Source: Ancylomarina sp963977525
GTDB taxonomy: Bacteria; Bacteroidota; Bacteroidia; Bacteroidales; Marinifilaceae
Reading direction: 5' to 3'
DNA length: 64,000 nucleotides
Assembly: GCA_963977525.1 (NCBI GenBank)
Contig: CAXBPC010000021.1
Span: 1-64,000 of the forward strand
The translations under genes and the position numbers were made by a program. Shown piece by piece: positions 26,754-35,199 of the stretch. Position 1 is the stretch's first letter. Each line of letters begins with the position of its first letter. Under the pieces are notes generated by a model that did not search any database, was not told the DNA's origin, and worked only from the letters and a program-made list of their open reading frames with translations.

Positions 26754-27374
26754 ATGAATATAAGATTAAAATTAGCAGCAATATTTCTTCCACTGGGTTT
26801 GATTATTGCAGCTGTACCAGAAAATACAACAAAGGTTTATAAGTTAACTGCTCAAGAGTTGCTTGTAGAAGCTCAAGAGGGTGCTCAGTTTATGAGTACT
26901 GACGAAATCGCTGATGCGGTGATTCAGAAAGATCCATCTTTTCAACTGATAGATGTAAGAGCTCAGGATGAGTTTGAGAAATTCCATTTGCCGAATGCAA
27001 TCAATATTCCATTAGCTGATATATTATCTGATGAATGGGCTGATTTTCTGGATCAGGATGTAAAAATGAATGTTTTCTATTCGAATGGTAATTTAAAATC
27101 TAATGAGGCTTGGATGATTACTCGCCAATTGGGGTTTGAAAATAACTACGTAATGCAAGGTGGACTTAACTACTGGGCTGAAACTATCATGGATCCAAAA
27201 GCTCCTTCATCTACTAGTCCTGATGATGAGATTGCTAAGTACGATTTTAGAAAAGGTGCTAGTATGGCCCTAGGTGGTGGTGCTGTTAGTACTACAAAAT
27301 CAGGTAAGAAAAGCTCTCCTAAGCCTGTTGTTAAAAGAAAGAAGAAAAAGAAACGTGCTGCAGGAGGTTGTTAA
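26754..27374 (+). CDS. exported rhodanese-fold protein with C-terminal GGC and no active-site Cys
   Basis: A 206-aa protein with a signal peptide (about residues 1-20) and a rhodanese domain at residues about 45-140 (IDVRAQDEFEKFHLPNAINIP). The catalytic loop reads FYSNGNLKS, so the usual persulfide cysteine is Ser110. The tail is very basic (VKRKKKKKRAAGGC), and the final residue is the only cysteine in the protein. In the last position of a sulfur-reductase/transporter operon it may accept or present sulfur by that terminal Cys, as a sulfur carrier would; this is inference. A simple inactive rhodanese used for binding is the alternative. Confidence 0.82.
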   Translation: MNIRLKLAAIFLPLGLIIAAVPENTTKVYKLTAQELLVEAQEGAQFMSTDEIADAVIQKDPSFQLIDVRAQDEFEKFHLPNAINIPLADILSDEWADFLDQDVKMNVFYSNGNLKSNEAWMITRQLGFENNYVMQGGLNYWAETIMDPKAPSSTSPDDEIAKYDFRKGASMALGGGAVSTTKSGKKSSPKPVVKRKKKKKRAAGGC

Positions 27375-27398
27375 TCTTCTTTACGTTTTATCATACAA

Positions 27399-27434
27399 AA
27401 AAAAGTGCTTATCTCAGTTGATAAGCACTTTTTA
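27399..27434. terminator. bidirectional terminator
   Basis: AAAAGTGCTTATC and GATAAGCACTTTT form a 13-bp stem with a 6-nt loop, A and T runs on both sides, between the convergent rhodanese and Cys/Lys-repeat genes. Confidence 0.92.
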
Positions 27435-27455
27435 AGTATGTAATTGTTTGTAAGC

Positions 27456-27794
27456 TTATTTCTTAGCTTCTTTAGTACATTCTTTTTTGTCTGCTTTAGT
27501 ACATTCCTTTTTGTCAGCTTTAGTACATTCTTTTTTTGCATCAGCCTTAGAACATTCTTTTTTAGCATCAGCCTTAGAACATTCTTTTTTTGCAGTTTTT
27601 GAACAACAAGCTTTCTTGTCAGCTTTTGTACAAGCTTTTTTGTCAGCTTTTTTCTCAGTTTTCTTTGTGTCTTTTTTCTGATCTTGTTCCTGAGTTAAAG
27701 TAATATCAGTGTCAGCATTGATAATGTTGTTAGCTGCAACGCTTACTAAACTCATTGAGAAAACAAACAGAAGTCCGAATATTAATTTTTTCAT
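27456..27794 (-). CDS. exported Cys/Lys-repeat protein
   Basis: A 112-aa protein with a signal peptide (MKKLIFGLLFVFSMSLVSVAA) and a mature part of about 75 residues made of repeats of the type KKECTKAD or KKECSKADA. The repeats place eight cysteines, two of them adjacent, one every 8-9 residues. The DNA is a minisatellite of 24-27-bp units. I do not recognise a family. Regular cysteines in an exported, highly basic protein suggest metal or sulfur-species binding, and its place beside the sulfur operon fits, but there is no direct evidence. Confidence 0.75.
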   Translation of the reverse strand: MKKLIFGLLFVFSMSLVSVAANNIINADTDITLTQEQDQKKDTKKTEKKADKKACTKADKKACCSKTAKKECSKADAKKECSKADAKKECTKADKKECTKADKKECTKEAKK

Positions 27795-28036
27795 AACTAT
27801 TAAATTAAATGTTTAAAAAATATGTTTCTAGTTTAAATCGTTGTCTAAAGTAATAAAAAGATATGCAAGTCTTCTGTTAATGAATTGTTAATGGCTTAAA
27901 ATTTTAACAAATAAACCTTACTTTTGGATAGTAATTAAGTTGAGTAGGAGTGTTTTATATGTCTTTCCTAATTGATGACTAGTGACACTTTTCTTCCTTA
28001 TTTTCAATCAATTTTAATAAAAACTTCATTACATAT

Positions 28037-29269
28037 ATGACTCGATATAAATCACAAATATTTATAGGAGTATCTATTCTTGTCTTAGTTATTCTATTAA
28101 TGATTCAAGTTCAGTGGATTAACCAAGCACGTAAATTAAACGAAGAACAGTTTAGGCACTTGGTTGGTTTGGCCCTGCATGAATCGGTAAGTGAATATAT
28201 GAAGGATCAACAGTCCGGTTATGAGATGAGTGAATGCATGAAAAAGCTCAAATCGAAGACGGATAGTGCGAGATTGAAATCTGAGATTAAGCGTTTGAAT
28301 TTAATCATCGAAGATAAGTTTAAGCAACACCAGATCGAATCAAATTATACTATCAAAGTTTTATCACGCGCAGACAAACAACCACAGAGTCGTTGTTACT
28401 ATTATAGTATGCAGAAAGCTTTGAGCGACGATAAAGCAATGCTGAACGTTTATTTCGATAAGCGTGAGAAAAATCTATTAGATAGTATGGGAACCATGTT
28501 TATTGCTTCTTTGGTTGCCATTATTATTTTGTTTTCATTATTTGGTATTACTGTTCTGTCACTCCTAAGAGATAAGAAGATACTTGGTAGAACAACCGAT
28601 CTTATTAATAATATTGCTCATGAATTTAAGACTCCTATGGCGAGTATAGCACTTGCATGTGGAATGCTTAAGAGAGAGAAAGTATTATCCGATCCTAAAA
28701 ATGTAAGTCATTACTCTGATGTTATTCATACTGAAAATAACAGGTTGAGGCAACAGGTTGATCAATTGTTAAAGTTAGCATGTATTGAAAGAGGTGAACT
28801 TAAGTTGAATGCAAATGAAGTTTCTCTTCATTCTTTAGTGTCAGAATGTGCAAGTTGCTTGGACATTCAGCTAAAAGAAAGAAATGGGAGTATTGAATTT
28901 AAACTTGATGCAAGTCAGGACAAAGTTAAGGTTGACGAAGAATTGCTGCAGCACGTTTTCAAAAACTTAATAGATAACGCCGTTAAATATTCAACAGATA
29001 GTCCTAAAATAAAAATCACGACTGTGACAAAGAATAATGAATTGTGTATTTCAATTAGTGACGAGGGAATTGGCATGACAAAAGATGAACAAAATAATGT
29101 TTTCGATCGTTATTATAGAGCTCATACAGGTGATATTCACAATGTAAAAGGCTTTGGTATTGGTTTGTCTTATTGTAAAATGATTATTGATGCCCATAAA
29201 GGGAGTATTAAAGTTTGGAGTAAGAAGAATATTGGTAGTACATTTACAGTCGTGTTACCTTTAAGCTAA
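28037..29269 (+). CDS. sensor histidine kinase
   Basis: A 410-aa kinase. TM1 is residues about 9-25, a roughly 125-residue periplasmic sensor with several cysteines follows, and TM2 is residues about 153-175. The HisKA H-box is NIAHEFKTPMASI (phosphorylated His near 193). The HATPase part has the N box NLIDNAVKY, the G1 box DEGIGM, and G2 GFGIGLS. It phosphorylates the response regulator encoded 4 bp downstream. The signal is unknown; the neighbourhood suggests envelope or sulfur/redox sensing, which is weak inference. Confidence 0.93.
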   Translation: MTRYKSQIFIGVSILVLVILLMIQVQWINQARKLNEEQFRHLVGLALHESVSEYMKDQQSGYEMSECMKKLKSKTDSARLKSEIKRLNLIIEDKFKQHQIESNYTIKVLSRADKQPQSRCYYYSMQKALSDDKAMLNVYFDKREKNLLDSMGTMFIASLVAIIILFSLFGITVLSLLRDKKILGRTTDLINNIAHEFKTPMASIALACGMLKREKVLSDPKNVSHYSDVIHTENNRLRQQVDQLLKLACIERGELKLNANEVSLHSLVSECASCLDIQLKERNGSIEFKLDASQDKVKVDEELLQHVFKNLIDNAVKYSTDSPKIKITTVTKNNELCISISDEGIGMTKDEQNNVFDRYYRAHTGDIHNVKGFGIGLSYCKMIIDAHKGSIKVWSKKNIGSTFTVVLPLS

Positions 29270-29273
29270 ATAT

Positions 29274-29975
29274 ATGAGTGTTGGAAAATCCCCAAAAATT
29301 CTCCTTGTAGAGGATGACCCAAGTTTGGGTATGTTAATGAAAGATTTCCTTGGAATGGAAGGTTTTGATGTTGTCCTTGCTAAGGATGGTGTTGAAGGTC
29401 TTTCGTCTTACACGTCTGATAGTTTCGATCTTTGTATTTTAGATGTGATGATGCCACTGATGGATGGTTTTACCCTAGCTAAGAAGATACGAAAGAAAAA
29501 CGACGAAGTGCCTATTATCTTTTTGACAGCAAAATCCCTTAAAGAAGACAAATTAAATGGCTTCGACTTAGGAGGAGATGATTACATAACCAAACCCTTC
29601 GACGAAGATGAGTTTGTTCGCAGAATTAATGCTGTGCTAAAACGCTCTTACAAGGCTCCTGAGGCAACAGATTGTCAGTGTAAAATAGGGCTGTTTGATT
29701 TAGATCATTCAAATCTTGAACTTTCATTTGAAGGAACTGTGACTCGTATAACAAAGAAAGAGGCAGATGTGCTTATATTGCTTTGTAATAGCCGTAATTC
29801 GCTTGTGAAACGAGAAGAAATACTTATGAAAGTGTGGGGCGAGAATGATTATTTTATGGGACGTAGTCTCGATGTTTTTATTACAAAATTACGTAAGCAT
29901 CTTAAGCCAGATCCTGCAATTAAAATTGATAACGTCCATGGTGTCGGCTTTATTTTGTCAGATGGAACAAAGTAA
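29274..29975 (+). CDS. OmpR/PhoB-family response regulator
   Basis: A 233-aa regulator. The receiver domain is residues 1-125 with the phosphorylated Asp in CILDVMMPLMDG, Asp pair VEDDPS near the start, and Lys in YITKPF. A winged-helix DNA-binding domain is at 140-233 (LDVFITKLRKHLKPD, VHGVGFIL). It starts 4 bp after the kinase stop and forms a standard two-component pair. Confidence 0.95.
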   Translation: MSVGKSPKILLVEDDPSLGMLMKDFLGMEGFDVVLAKDGVEGLSSYTSDSFDLCILDVMMPLMDGFTLAKKIRKKNDEVPIIFLTAKSLKEDKLNGFDLGGDDYITKPFDEDEFVRRINAVLKRSYKAPEATDCQCKIGLFDLDHSNLELSFEGTVTRITKKEADVLILLCNSRNSLVKREEILMKVWGENDYFMGRSLDVFITKLRKHLKPDPAIKIDNVHGVGFILSDGTK

Positions 29976-30086
29976 ATTTTGAAATTCTATCTACAAATAG
30001 ATAAATCATATTCTAATAATTTATTACTAAGTTTCCATATCCTTTCTAAAATTGTAATTTTGGGAAGGATTTTTAAAATATAAGAA

Positions 30087-30764
30087 ATGAGTATTTCACA
30101 AAATATAGATCAAGTACTGAAAAGTATACCTGAAAACGTTAAGCTTATAGCGGTTTCCAAAACTAAACCCAATGAGGTTATTGTAGAAGCCTATAATGGT
30201 GGCTATAAGATTTTTGGCGAGAATAAACCACAAGAGCTTAAAGGAAAGTTTGAAGAACTAGCCAAAGATATTGAGTGGCATTTCATAGGGCATCTTCAAA
30301 CCAATAAGGTCAAATATATTGCCGAGTTTGTTCATCTTATTCATGCTGTTGATAGTATGAAGCTTTTAAAAGAAATCAACAAACAAGCCTTGAAACACAA
30401 TCGTGTTATTAACTGTTTACTGCAATTTCATATTGCTATGGAAGAAAGTAAGTTTGGTTATGACTTATCCGAAGCAATGGAAATGTTGAATTCAGATGAA
30501 TTTATGATTCTAGAGAATATCAATATTGTTGGTGTAATGGGGATGGCAACATTTACAGATGATCACGATCAAGTTCGTTCAGAATTTAAACAACTCAAAA
30601 CTAATTTCGACGTATTAAAGGTTGAGTGTTTTAAGGATAAGTTGGATTTTACTGAGGTTTCTATGGGCATGTCGGGCGATTATCAAATTGCTATTGAAGA
30701 GGGTAGTACTATGGTTCGTGTAGGTAGTTCTATTTTTGGTGCAAGACAGGACGCTCAAAAGTAA
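30087..30764 (+). CDS. yggS: YggS/PLPBP-family PLP homeostasis protein
   Basis: A 225-aa single-domain alanine-racemase-fold protein. The PLP lysine is in LIAVSKTKP, followed by FGENKPQEL, HFIGHLQTNKVK and the phosphate-binding SMGMSGDYQIAIEEGSTMVRVGSSIFG region. It controls free PLP and amino-acid pools. A -7 box TAATTTTG at 30055-30062 lies about 25 bp upstream of the start. Confidence 0.95.
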   Translation: MSISQNIDQVLKSIPENVKLIAVSKTKPNEVIVEAYNGGYKIFGENKPQELKGKFEELAKDIEWHFIGHLQTNKVKYIAEFVHLIHAVDSMKLLKEINKQALKHNRVINCLLQFHIAMEESKFGYDLSEAMEMLNSDEFMILENINIVGVMGMATFTDDHDQVRSEFKQLKTNFDVLKVECFKDKLDFTEVSMGMSGDYQIAIEEGSTMVRVGSSIFGARQDAQK

Positions 30765-30886
30765 AGCTGTTTTGTAACTAATAGCTTAATGAATTGTTCT
30801 CTGAATAAGTAATAAGTCAGTTTAAATGTTAATTGATTCCTTGAAATAATTATATTTGTTTCAATCAAAAAAAATAAAATACTAGC

Positions 30887-31891
30887 ATGATAAATCTTGA
30901 AACCACCTATATGGGATTGACTTTGAAAAATCCCGTTGTAGTTAGCAGTTCTGGTTTAACCAACTCTGTTCGTAAAATTAAAATATTAGAAGAAAAAGGT
31001 GCTGGCGCTGTTGTGTTAAAATCTCTTTTTGAGGAGCAAATCACAAATGAAGCGTCTCATTTAATTTCATCTGATCCTAAGAATTCAGGATATCCTGAAG
31101 CTGAGGATTATATTATGAATTATGTAAAAGGCAATTCAATTTCTAACTATCTTGAGCTAATTCGTGAAGCTAAAAAATCGGTTTCCATTCCAATTATTGC
31201 TAGTATAAACTGTATTTCATCTAAAGACTGGACTTCTTTTGCTAAAGAAATTGAGAAAGCTGGTGCTGATGCAATTGAGCTAAATATTTTTATCGTACCT
31301 AATGATAAAAACAAATCTGCGGAAGCATATGAGAAACTTTATTACGAGGTTTTTAGCGCAGTGAAGAAACAAGTGAATATTCCAATTGCGATGAAATTGG
31401 GTGTTTATTTTACAAATATGATGGCAGTTGCTAACCGTTTAAATGCTGATGGAGCAGATGCTTTAGTTTTGTTTAACCGTTTTTACGAGCCAGATATTGA
31501 TATCGATAAGATGGAGATGACATCAGCAGAGGTGTTAAGTTCTCCTTCTGATATTCGCAAGTCGTTAAGATTTGTAGGAATGATAAGCGATAAAATTCGA
31601 GGTATCGACATTTCAGCATCTACCGGTATTCACGATGGTGAAGCGGCTATTAAGCAATTGCTTGCCGGTGCTAAAACTGTTCAGCTTTGTTCTACTATTT
31701 ATGAAAATGGTTTCGATAGAGTAACTGATATTGTAGCAGATATCACAAAGTGGATGAAGAAGAAGGAATATACATCTGTAGATGAGTTTAGAGGGAAATT
31801 GAGTTATGGACAGGTTGAAGATTCAGCTGTTTACGAAAGAGCTCAGTTTATGAAATACTTCTCAGATAATAAAAAAGAGGTTTTACAATAG
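30887..31891 (+). CDS. dihydroorotate dehydrogenase-like FMN protein
   Basis: A 334-aa TIM-barrel flavoprotein of the PyrD/PreA superfamily. It begins MINLETTYMGLTLKNPVVVSSSGLT and has SASTGIHDGEAAIKQLLAGAKTVQLC for FMN phosphate binding. The lysine of VLKSLFEEQI and the INCIS segment replace parts of the usual PyrD active site, so it may not be the pyrimidine enzyme. It is usually annotated as DHOD-like in Bacteroidota. Its true substrate is unknown. Confidence 0.85.
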   Translation: MINLETTYMGLTLKNPVVVSSSGLTNSVRKIKILEEKGAGAVVLKSLFEEQITNEASHLISSDPKNSGYPEAEDYIMNYVKGNSISNYLELIREAKKSVSIPIIASINCISSKDWTSFAKEIEKAGADAIELNIFIVPNDKNKSAEAYEKLYYEVFSAVKKQVNIPIAMKLGVYFTNMMAVANRLNADGADALVLFNRFYEPDIDIDKMEMTSAEVLSSPSDIRKSLRFVGMISDKIRGIDISASTGIHDGEAAIKQLLAGAKTVQLCSTIYENGFDRVTDIVADITKWMKKKEYTSVDEFRGKLSYGQVEDSAVYERAQFMKYFSDNKKEVLQ

Positions 31892-31912
31892 ACCTTCATT
31901 TCAATACTATTT

Positions 31913-31941
31913 AAGTCCGAATGATTATTCGGACTTTTTTT
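31913..31941 (+). terminator. intrinsic terminator
   Basis: AAGTCCGAAT pairs with ATTCGGACTT around a 4-nt loop, then a T-run, downstream of the DHOD-like gene. Confidence 0.92.
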
Positions 31942-31963
31942 ATCCTTTTGCTTTAGTATTATT

Positions 31964-31994
31964 CTTGTAGATTAGGAAATTATCCTTACATTTG
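31964..31994 (+). promoter_or_regulatory. promoter of rplS
   Basis: TTG at 31965-31967, exactly 19 nt, then TACATTTG at 31987-31994. This is a full match to the Bacteroidota -33/-7 promoter. Transcription would start near 32001, giving a leader of about 75 nt. Confidence 0.8.
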
Positions 31995-32076
31995 CGGCGA
32001 ATTCGTGCGTAATCTCTGGCATCAAGACAGTTATATGTTTACATTGCGTTCGTGAATCTTAAAAAAAATCATTACG

Positions 32077-32424
32077 ATGGATTTAATTAAAGTTGCTGAG
32101 CAAGCATTTGCTACTAGCGTAGAGCTTCCTGTTTTTGGAGCAGGAGACACAATCAGTGTTTCTTACAAGATTAAAGAGGGAAGCAAAGAAAGAATTCAGA
32201 TCTTTAAAGGTGTTGTTATCCAAGTTAAAGGTACTGGCACAACTAAAACATTTACTGTTCGTAAAATGTCTGGTAACGTTGGTGTTGAAAGAATTATCCC
32301 TTTATTTTCTCCTCTTATCGAAAAGATTGAAGTGAACAAAAGAGGTCGTGTTCGTAGAGCTAGAATTTACTACTTACGTGAACTTACTGGTAAGAAAGCT
32401 AGAATCAAAGAAAGAAGATTTTAA
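32077..32424 (+). CDS. rplS: 50S ribosomal protein L19
   Basis: A 115-aa protein of normal L19 length with the family pattern FGAGDTISVSYKIKEGSKERIQIFKGVVI, the central TFTVRKMSGNVGVERIIPL and the basic C-terminus RGRVRRARIYYLRELTGKKARI. It sits at the 30S-50S interface. It has its own promoter and terminator. Confidence 0.98.
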   Translation: MDLIKVAEQAFATSVELPVFGAGDTISVSYKIKEGSKERIQIFKGVVIQVKGTGTTKTFTVRKMSGNVGVERIIPLFSPLIEKIEVNKRGRVRRARIYYLRELTGKKARIKERRF

Positions 32425-32444
32425 TCAGCTTTTAAGAATATTGA

Positions 32445-32474
32445 AAAAAGCCTTCCATTTGGAAGGCTTTTTTT
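32445..32474. terminator. terminator of rplS, also facing the patatin gene
   Basis: AAAGCCTTCC and GGAAGGCTTT form a 10-bp stem with a 4-nt loop, followed by a T-run and preceded by an A-run; it can serve both convergent genes. Confidence 0.92.
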
Positions 32475-32487
32475 ATGCGATGTAGTT

Positions 32488-33342
32488 TTATTTTACAAGG
32501 TTAGCTTGTTTAAATTTTTCGATAGCAAGTTTTCCCATCTCTTTTCCCGTTTTATAATCATCAAGGAGTGTTTGGTAGTCTTGAGTAAATCGACTTGTTT
32601 TGAAATATTCAGGAGGACATATCTCTATGACTTCAATTCCTTTGGGAGGATTGTGAATAAAATCGATTGATTTATTATAAACCTCATATCGGTTTTTAAT
32701 AGCCTTCACTAATCCTTTGTGTTTAGAGAAAATGAGGTTTGCAATTTTTAATTCTAGCCCATTCTTCATTCTGTAGGATTCCGGACGAGATCGAAGTACC
32801 ATAATTCTATCTGCACCTTTTTCGTAGGCTCTTTCAACAGGAATTGGAGCAGCGACACCACCATCAGAAACAACTTGCCCATCAATTTCTAGGAAATTAC
32901 GATAGAAAAGTGGAATTGTACATGACGCTTTTAAGTAATGGCTTAGATTCTCTGCATTAGGATTCAGGAAGAATGCTTCACCATTAGCATTGCTGGTGAA
33001 ACCAACTTCGAAATCAATATTCTTGTTGAAAAGAACATCTGTATCAATAGGAAGTTCCTTTTCAGTAACCTTCCAAAGCCAATCGAGATCGATAAAATGA
33101 TGGCCTCTTAGGAAGTTCTTGAAGCTAATATAACCTGATTGAAGTGAGTAGTTGGTGTAGACTTCAAAATTCCTACCCTTATGATCGGCAAGCCAAGCAG
33201 CTGCATTTATAGAACCAGCGGAAACTCCAATTACCATATCAAATGGATTGAAACCTTCCTCAAGGAATTGGTCCATAATTCCGGCAGAGAATATTCCACG
33301 CATGGCACCACCTTCGATAACTAATGCTGTTTTTTCTGCCAT
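32488..33342 (-). CDS. patatin-like phospholipase (YjjU type)
   Basis: A 284-aa patatin-family lipid acyl hydrolase. The oxyanion loop is GGAMRGIFSAG near residue 11, the nucleophile is in GVSAGS near residue 41, and the catalytic Asp is in DGGVAAPIP near residue 158. There is no signal peptide. It starts 4 bp after the acyltransferase gene, so the two form a small lipid-remodelling operon. Confidence 0.92.
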   Translation of the reverse strand: MAEKTALVIEGGAMRGIFSAGIMDQFLEEGFNPFDMVIGVSAGSINAAAWLADHKGRNFEVYTNYSLQSGYISFKNFLRGHHFIDLDWLWKVTEKELPIDTDVLFNKNIDFEVGFTSNANGEAFFLNPNAENLSHYLKASCTIPLFYRNFLEIDGQVVSDGGVAAPIPVERAYEKGADRIMVLRSRPESYRMKNGLELKIANLIFSKHKGLVKAIKNRYEVYNKSIDFIHNPPKGIEVIEICPPEYFKTSRFTQDYQTLLDDYKTGKEMGKLAIEKFKQANLVK

Positions 33343-33346
33343 ATAT

Positions 33347-34087
33347 TTACTTTGATTGATCGAGCTCTGCTTTAATTAGATTTTCAATTTTTAAGCATAA
33401 TTCATCGGCCGTATAATCTTTTGGTTCTATAGCTTCTAATATCGAGTAACGTCCTTTTTCTCCGAATGAAAGAGGAAAGGAACCCTTGCGCTCTATTTTA
33501 TAATTACCATCAACAACAAAAGGAACTACTAGTGAGTTTGGAGCTTCTTCCAATAAAGTTGCTAGACCACCAGATTTAAATTGTTTCAGTTTACCTGTTT
33601 TGCTACGAGTACCTTCAGCGAAAACACAAGCACAATAGTTTTTTTCAAAGATGAGCTTACCCAATTTACGAATTTCTCCTAAAGCTTGAGCTCTATTCTT
33701 TCTCATTATTAAGGCTGCACCAGAATGACGAAGATTATAAGAAATACTTGGTATGTTTTTAGCTAACTCAATTTTAGATATAAACTTAGGGTGGTGTTTT
33801 CTGAACAGCCAAGCAATAGGAGGGATATCATAGGCTCCTTGATGATTTGAAACCACAATAATTGGACGATTAGTAGGTAATGTAGCCTTATTGGTGAATT
33901 TAATTCTGAAACCAATAACCCATACTAAGCGCATTAATATGTAGTTTAGAATATCAACCGATACTTTGTGTGCCTGATAACCAAAGAGTGTTCTACAAAT
34001 GATTTGAATGGGATGAAAAACGACTAGCGCTAGTAGAAATAGGAAATAAAAGATTGGTGTTGTTATATAAGATAAAATCTTCTTCAT
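33347..34087 (-). CDS. 1-acyl-sn-glycerol-3-phosphate acyltransferase (PlsC family)
   Basis: A 246-aa membrane-bound acyltransferase. An N-terminal hydrophobic anchor is followed by the HX4D motif NHQGAYD near residue 83, and FAEGTRSKTG near residue 160. It would make phosphatidic acid or a related acylated lipid. It is co-transcribed with the patatin-like gene. Confidence 0.9.
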   Translation of the reverse strand: MKKILSYITTPIFYFLFLLALVVFHPIQIICRTLFGYQAHKVSVDILNYILMRLVWVIGFRIKFTNKATLPTNRPIIVVSNHQGAYDIPPIAWLFRKHHPKFISKIELAKNIPSISYNLRHSGAALIMRKNRAQALGEIRKLGKLIFEKNYCACVFAEGTRSKTGKLKQFKSGGLATLLEEAPNSLVVPFVVDGNYKIERKGSFPLSFGEKGRYSILEAIEPKDYTADELCLKIENLIKAELDQSK

Positions 34088-34127
34088 GGGTAGTGTGGTG
34101 ATAAGTGTTATAACAGCACAAAAGTAG

Positions 34128-34157
34128 AAAACGATAGTTGATTATTACTATCGTTTT
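34128..34157 (-). terminator. intrinsic terminator of the SIMPL gene
   Basis: AAAACGATAGT and ACTATCGTTTT form an 11-bp stem with an 8-nt loop; the leftward reading continues with T-rich DNA. It lies just downstream of the SIMPL-domain gene. Confidence 0.7.
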
Positions 34158-34207
34158 TCGAATATCCCCATATTACCTATTTAATAAAGGCGTTTTGTTT
34201 GATTGAC

Positions 34208-34912
34208 TTATTTCAATTCAAATCGAACCATAATTTTGTGTTCCAGTTTGATTTTCTGAAATTCAAGCTGTGGAGCTGCTTCTTCCATGTCCATGCTTGC
34301 CATGCCTCTAACCATCATTCTTTTTGCCATAGGTCGGGCTTCGTAATTATTTAAATAACCTTGTCCAATATATATGGCTCTCCCTACTGCTTGGTCAATT
34401 GCCTCAGCAAGTGTTTCAGCATTTGTTTTTGCGTTCTTAATAGCTTTTACTTTTATTTGAGTTTTGAATTCTTCCATTTTAGAGTGATCCACTTTCACAA
34501 TATTGATATTAGAGATATCCACATTTTCTAATGTTGCGAAGAGATTCGAAAGTGTTTTAGTATCATGAACAATGACTTGGAATGATTTAGATTTCATGAC
34601 ATCTTTTTTCTTTAGCCAGTAGCTTTGGAAGTTACTCGTGAAATCAAGAACCTTAACCTGTTTCTCAAGATCAATACCTATCTTTTTTAAAGCTATAAAC
34701 ATTTTAGTTTCAAGTTGAGCAATACTTTCTTTATTCTTCGTATCCTTTTCACGAAGATCTATATTTAAGTAAATTTCATCAGGAACAATTTCCATTTTTG
34801 ATGTTCCAGTAAGCTCAATATAGTTCTGATCTATAAAGTTCTTTGTTCCACTTTGAGCGAATGGAGATTGTGCTATTAATAGGGCAAAAGCCAATATGAT
34901 AAATTGTTTCAT
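34208..34912 (-). CDS. exported SIMPL-domain (DUF541) protein
   Basis: A 234-aa protein with a signal peptide (MKQFIILAFALLIAQSPFAQ) and a SIMPL/DUF541 domain. It has the opening LTGTSKMEIVPDEIYLNIDLREKD, the middle TSNFQSYW and KAIKNAKTNAETLAEAIDQAVGRAIYIG near residue 150. Such proteins are periplasmic or outer-membrane associated; their role is poorly known. It is monocistronic. Confidence 0.85.
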   Translation of the reverse strand: MKQFIILAFALLIAQSPFAQSGTKNFIDQNYIELTGTSKMEIVPDEIYLNIDLREKDTKNKESIAQLETKMFIALKKIGIDLEKQVKVLDFTSNFQSYWLKKKDVMKSKSFQVIVHDTKTLSNLFATLENVDISNINIVKVDHSKMEEFKTQIKVKAIKNAKTNAETLAEAIDQAVGRAIYIGQGYLNNYEARPMAKRMMVRGMASMDMEEAAPQLEFQKIKLEHKIMVRFELK

Positions 34913-35111
34913 GCTTGTATGTTTTAGTTAATTCCTTTTTATGATTCTATATTATTTAATGGTTGCGTCAAGTTAACATCTTTTTAGATATTATTTAAGA
35001 TCGAAACAGGTCAAGCTAATAAGCAATTTTGATGCCAAATTATTCCTTGGGTCGATTCACCTTTACTTAATTTTTGAACCTTTGAGAGATTTAATAATTA
35101 TTATAAAACAA

Positions 35112-35139
35112 TAAAGCCACCCCTTGCAGGATGGCTTTA
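35112..35139 (-). terminator. terminator of the arsenic operon
   Basis: TAAAGCCACC and GGATGGCTTTA pair with one mismatch; leftward the stem is followed by TTATTGTTTT. It lies downstream of acr3. Confidence 0.65.
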
Positions 35140-35199
35140 AGCATATTAATGTTGGTTTAGTTGTAAATAAACTTTCAAAAAAATAAGTAATATGCTATT

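Noticed and set aside
27371..27681. Open frames overlapping the Cys/Lys-repeat gene in other frames
   Set aside because: They are by-products of the minisatellite; only the 27456-27794 frame has a signal peptide and ordered cysteines.
31995..32076. Ribosomal-protein leader structure before rplS
   Set aside because: The leader has repeated GTTCGTGAAT-like bases but I could not find a convincing stem or match to a known L19 leader.
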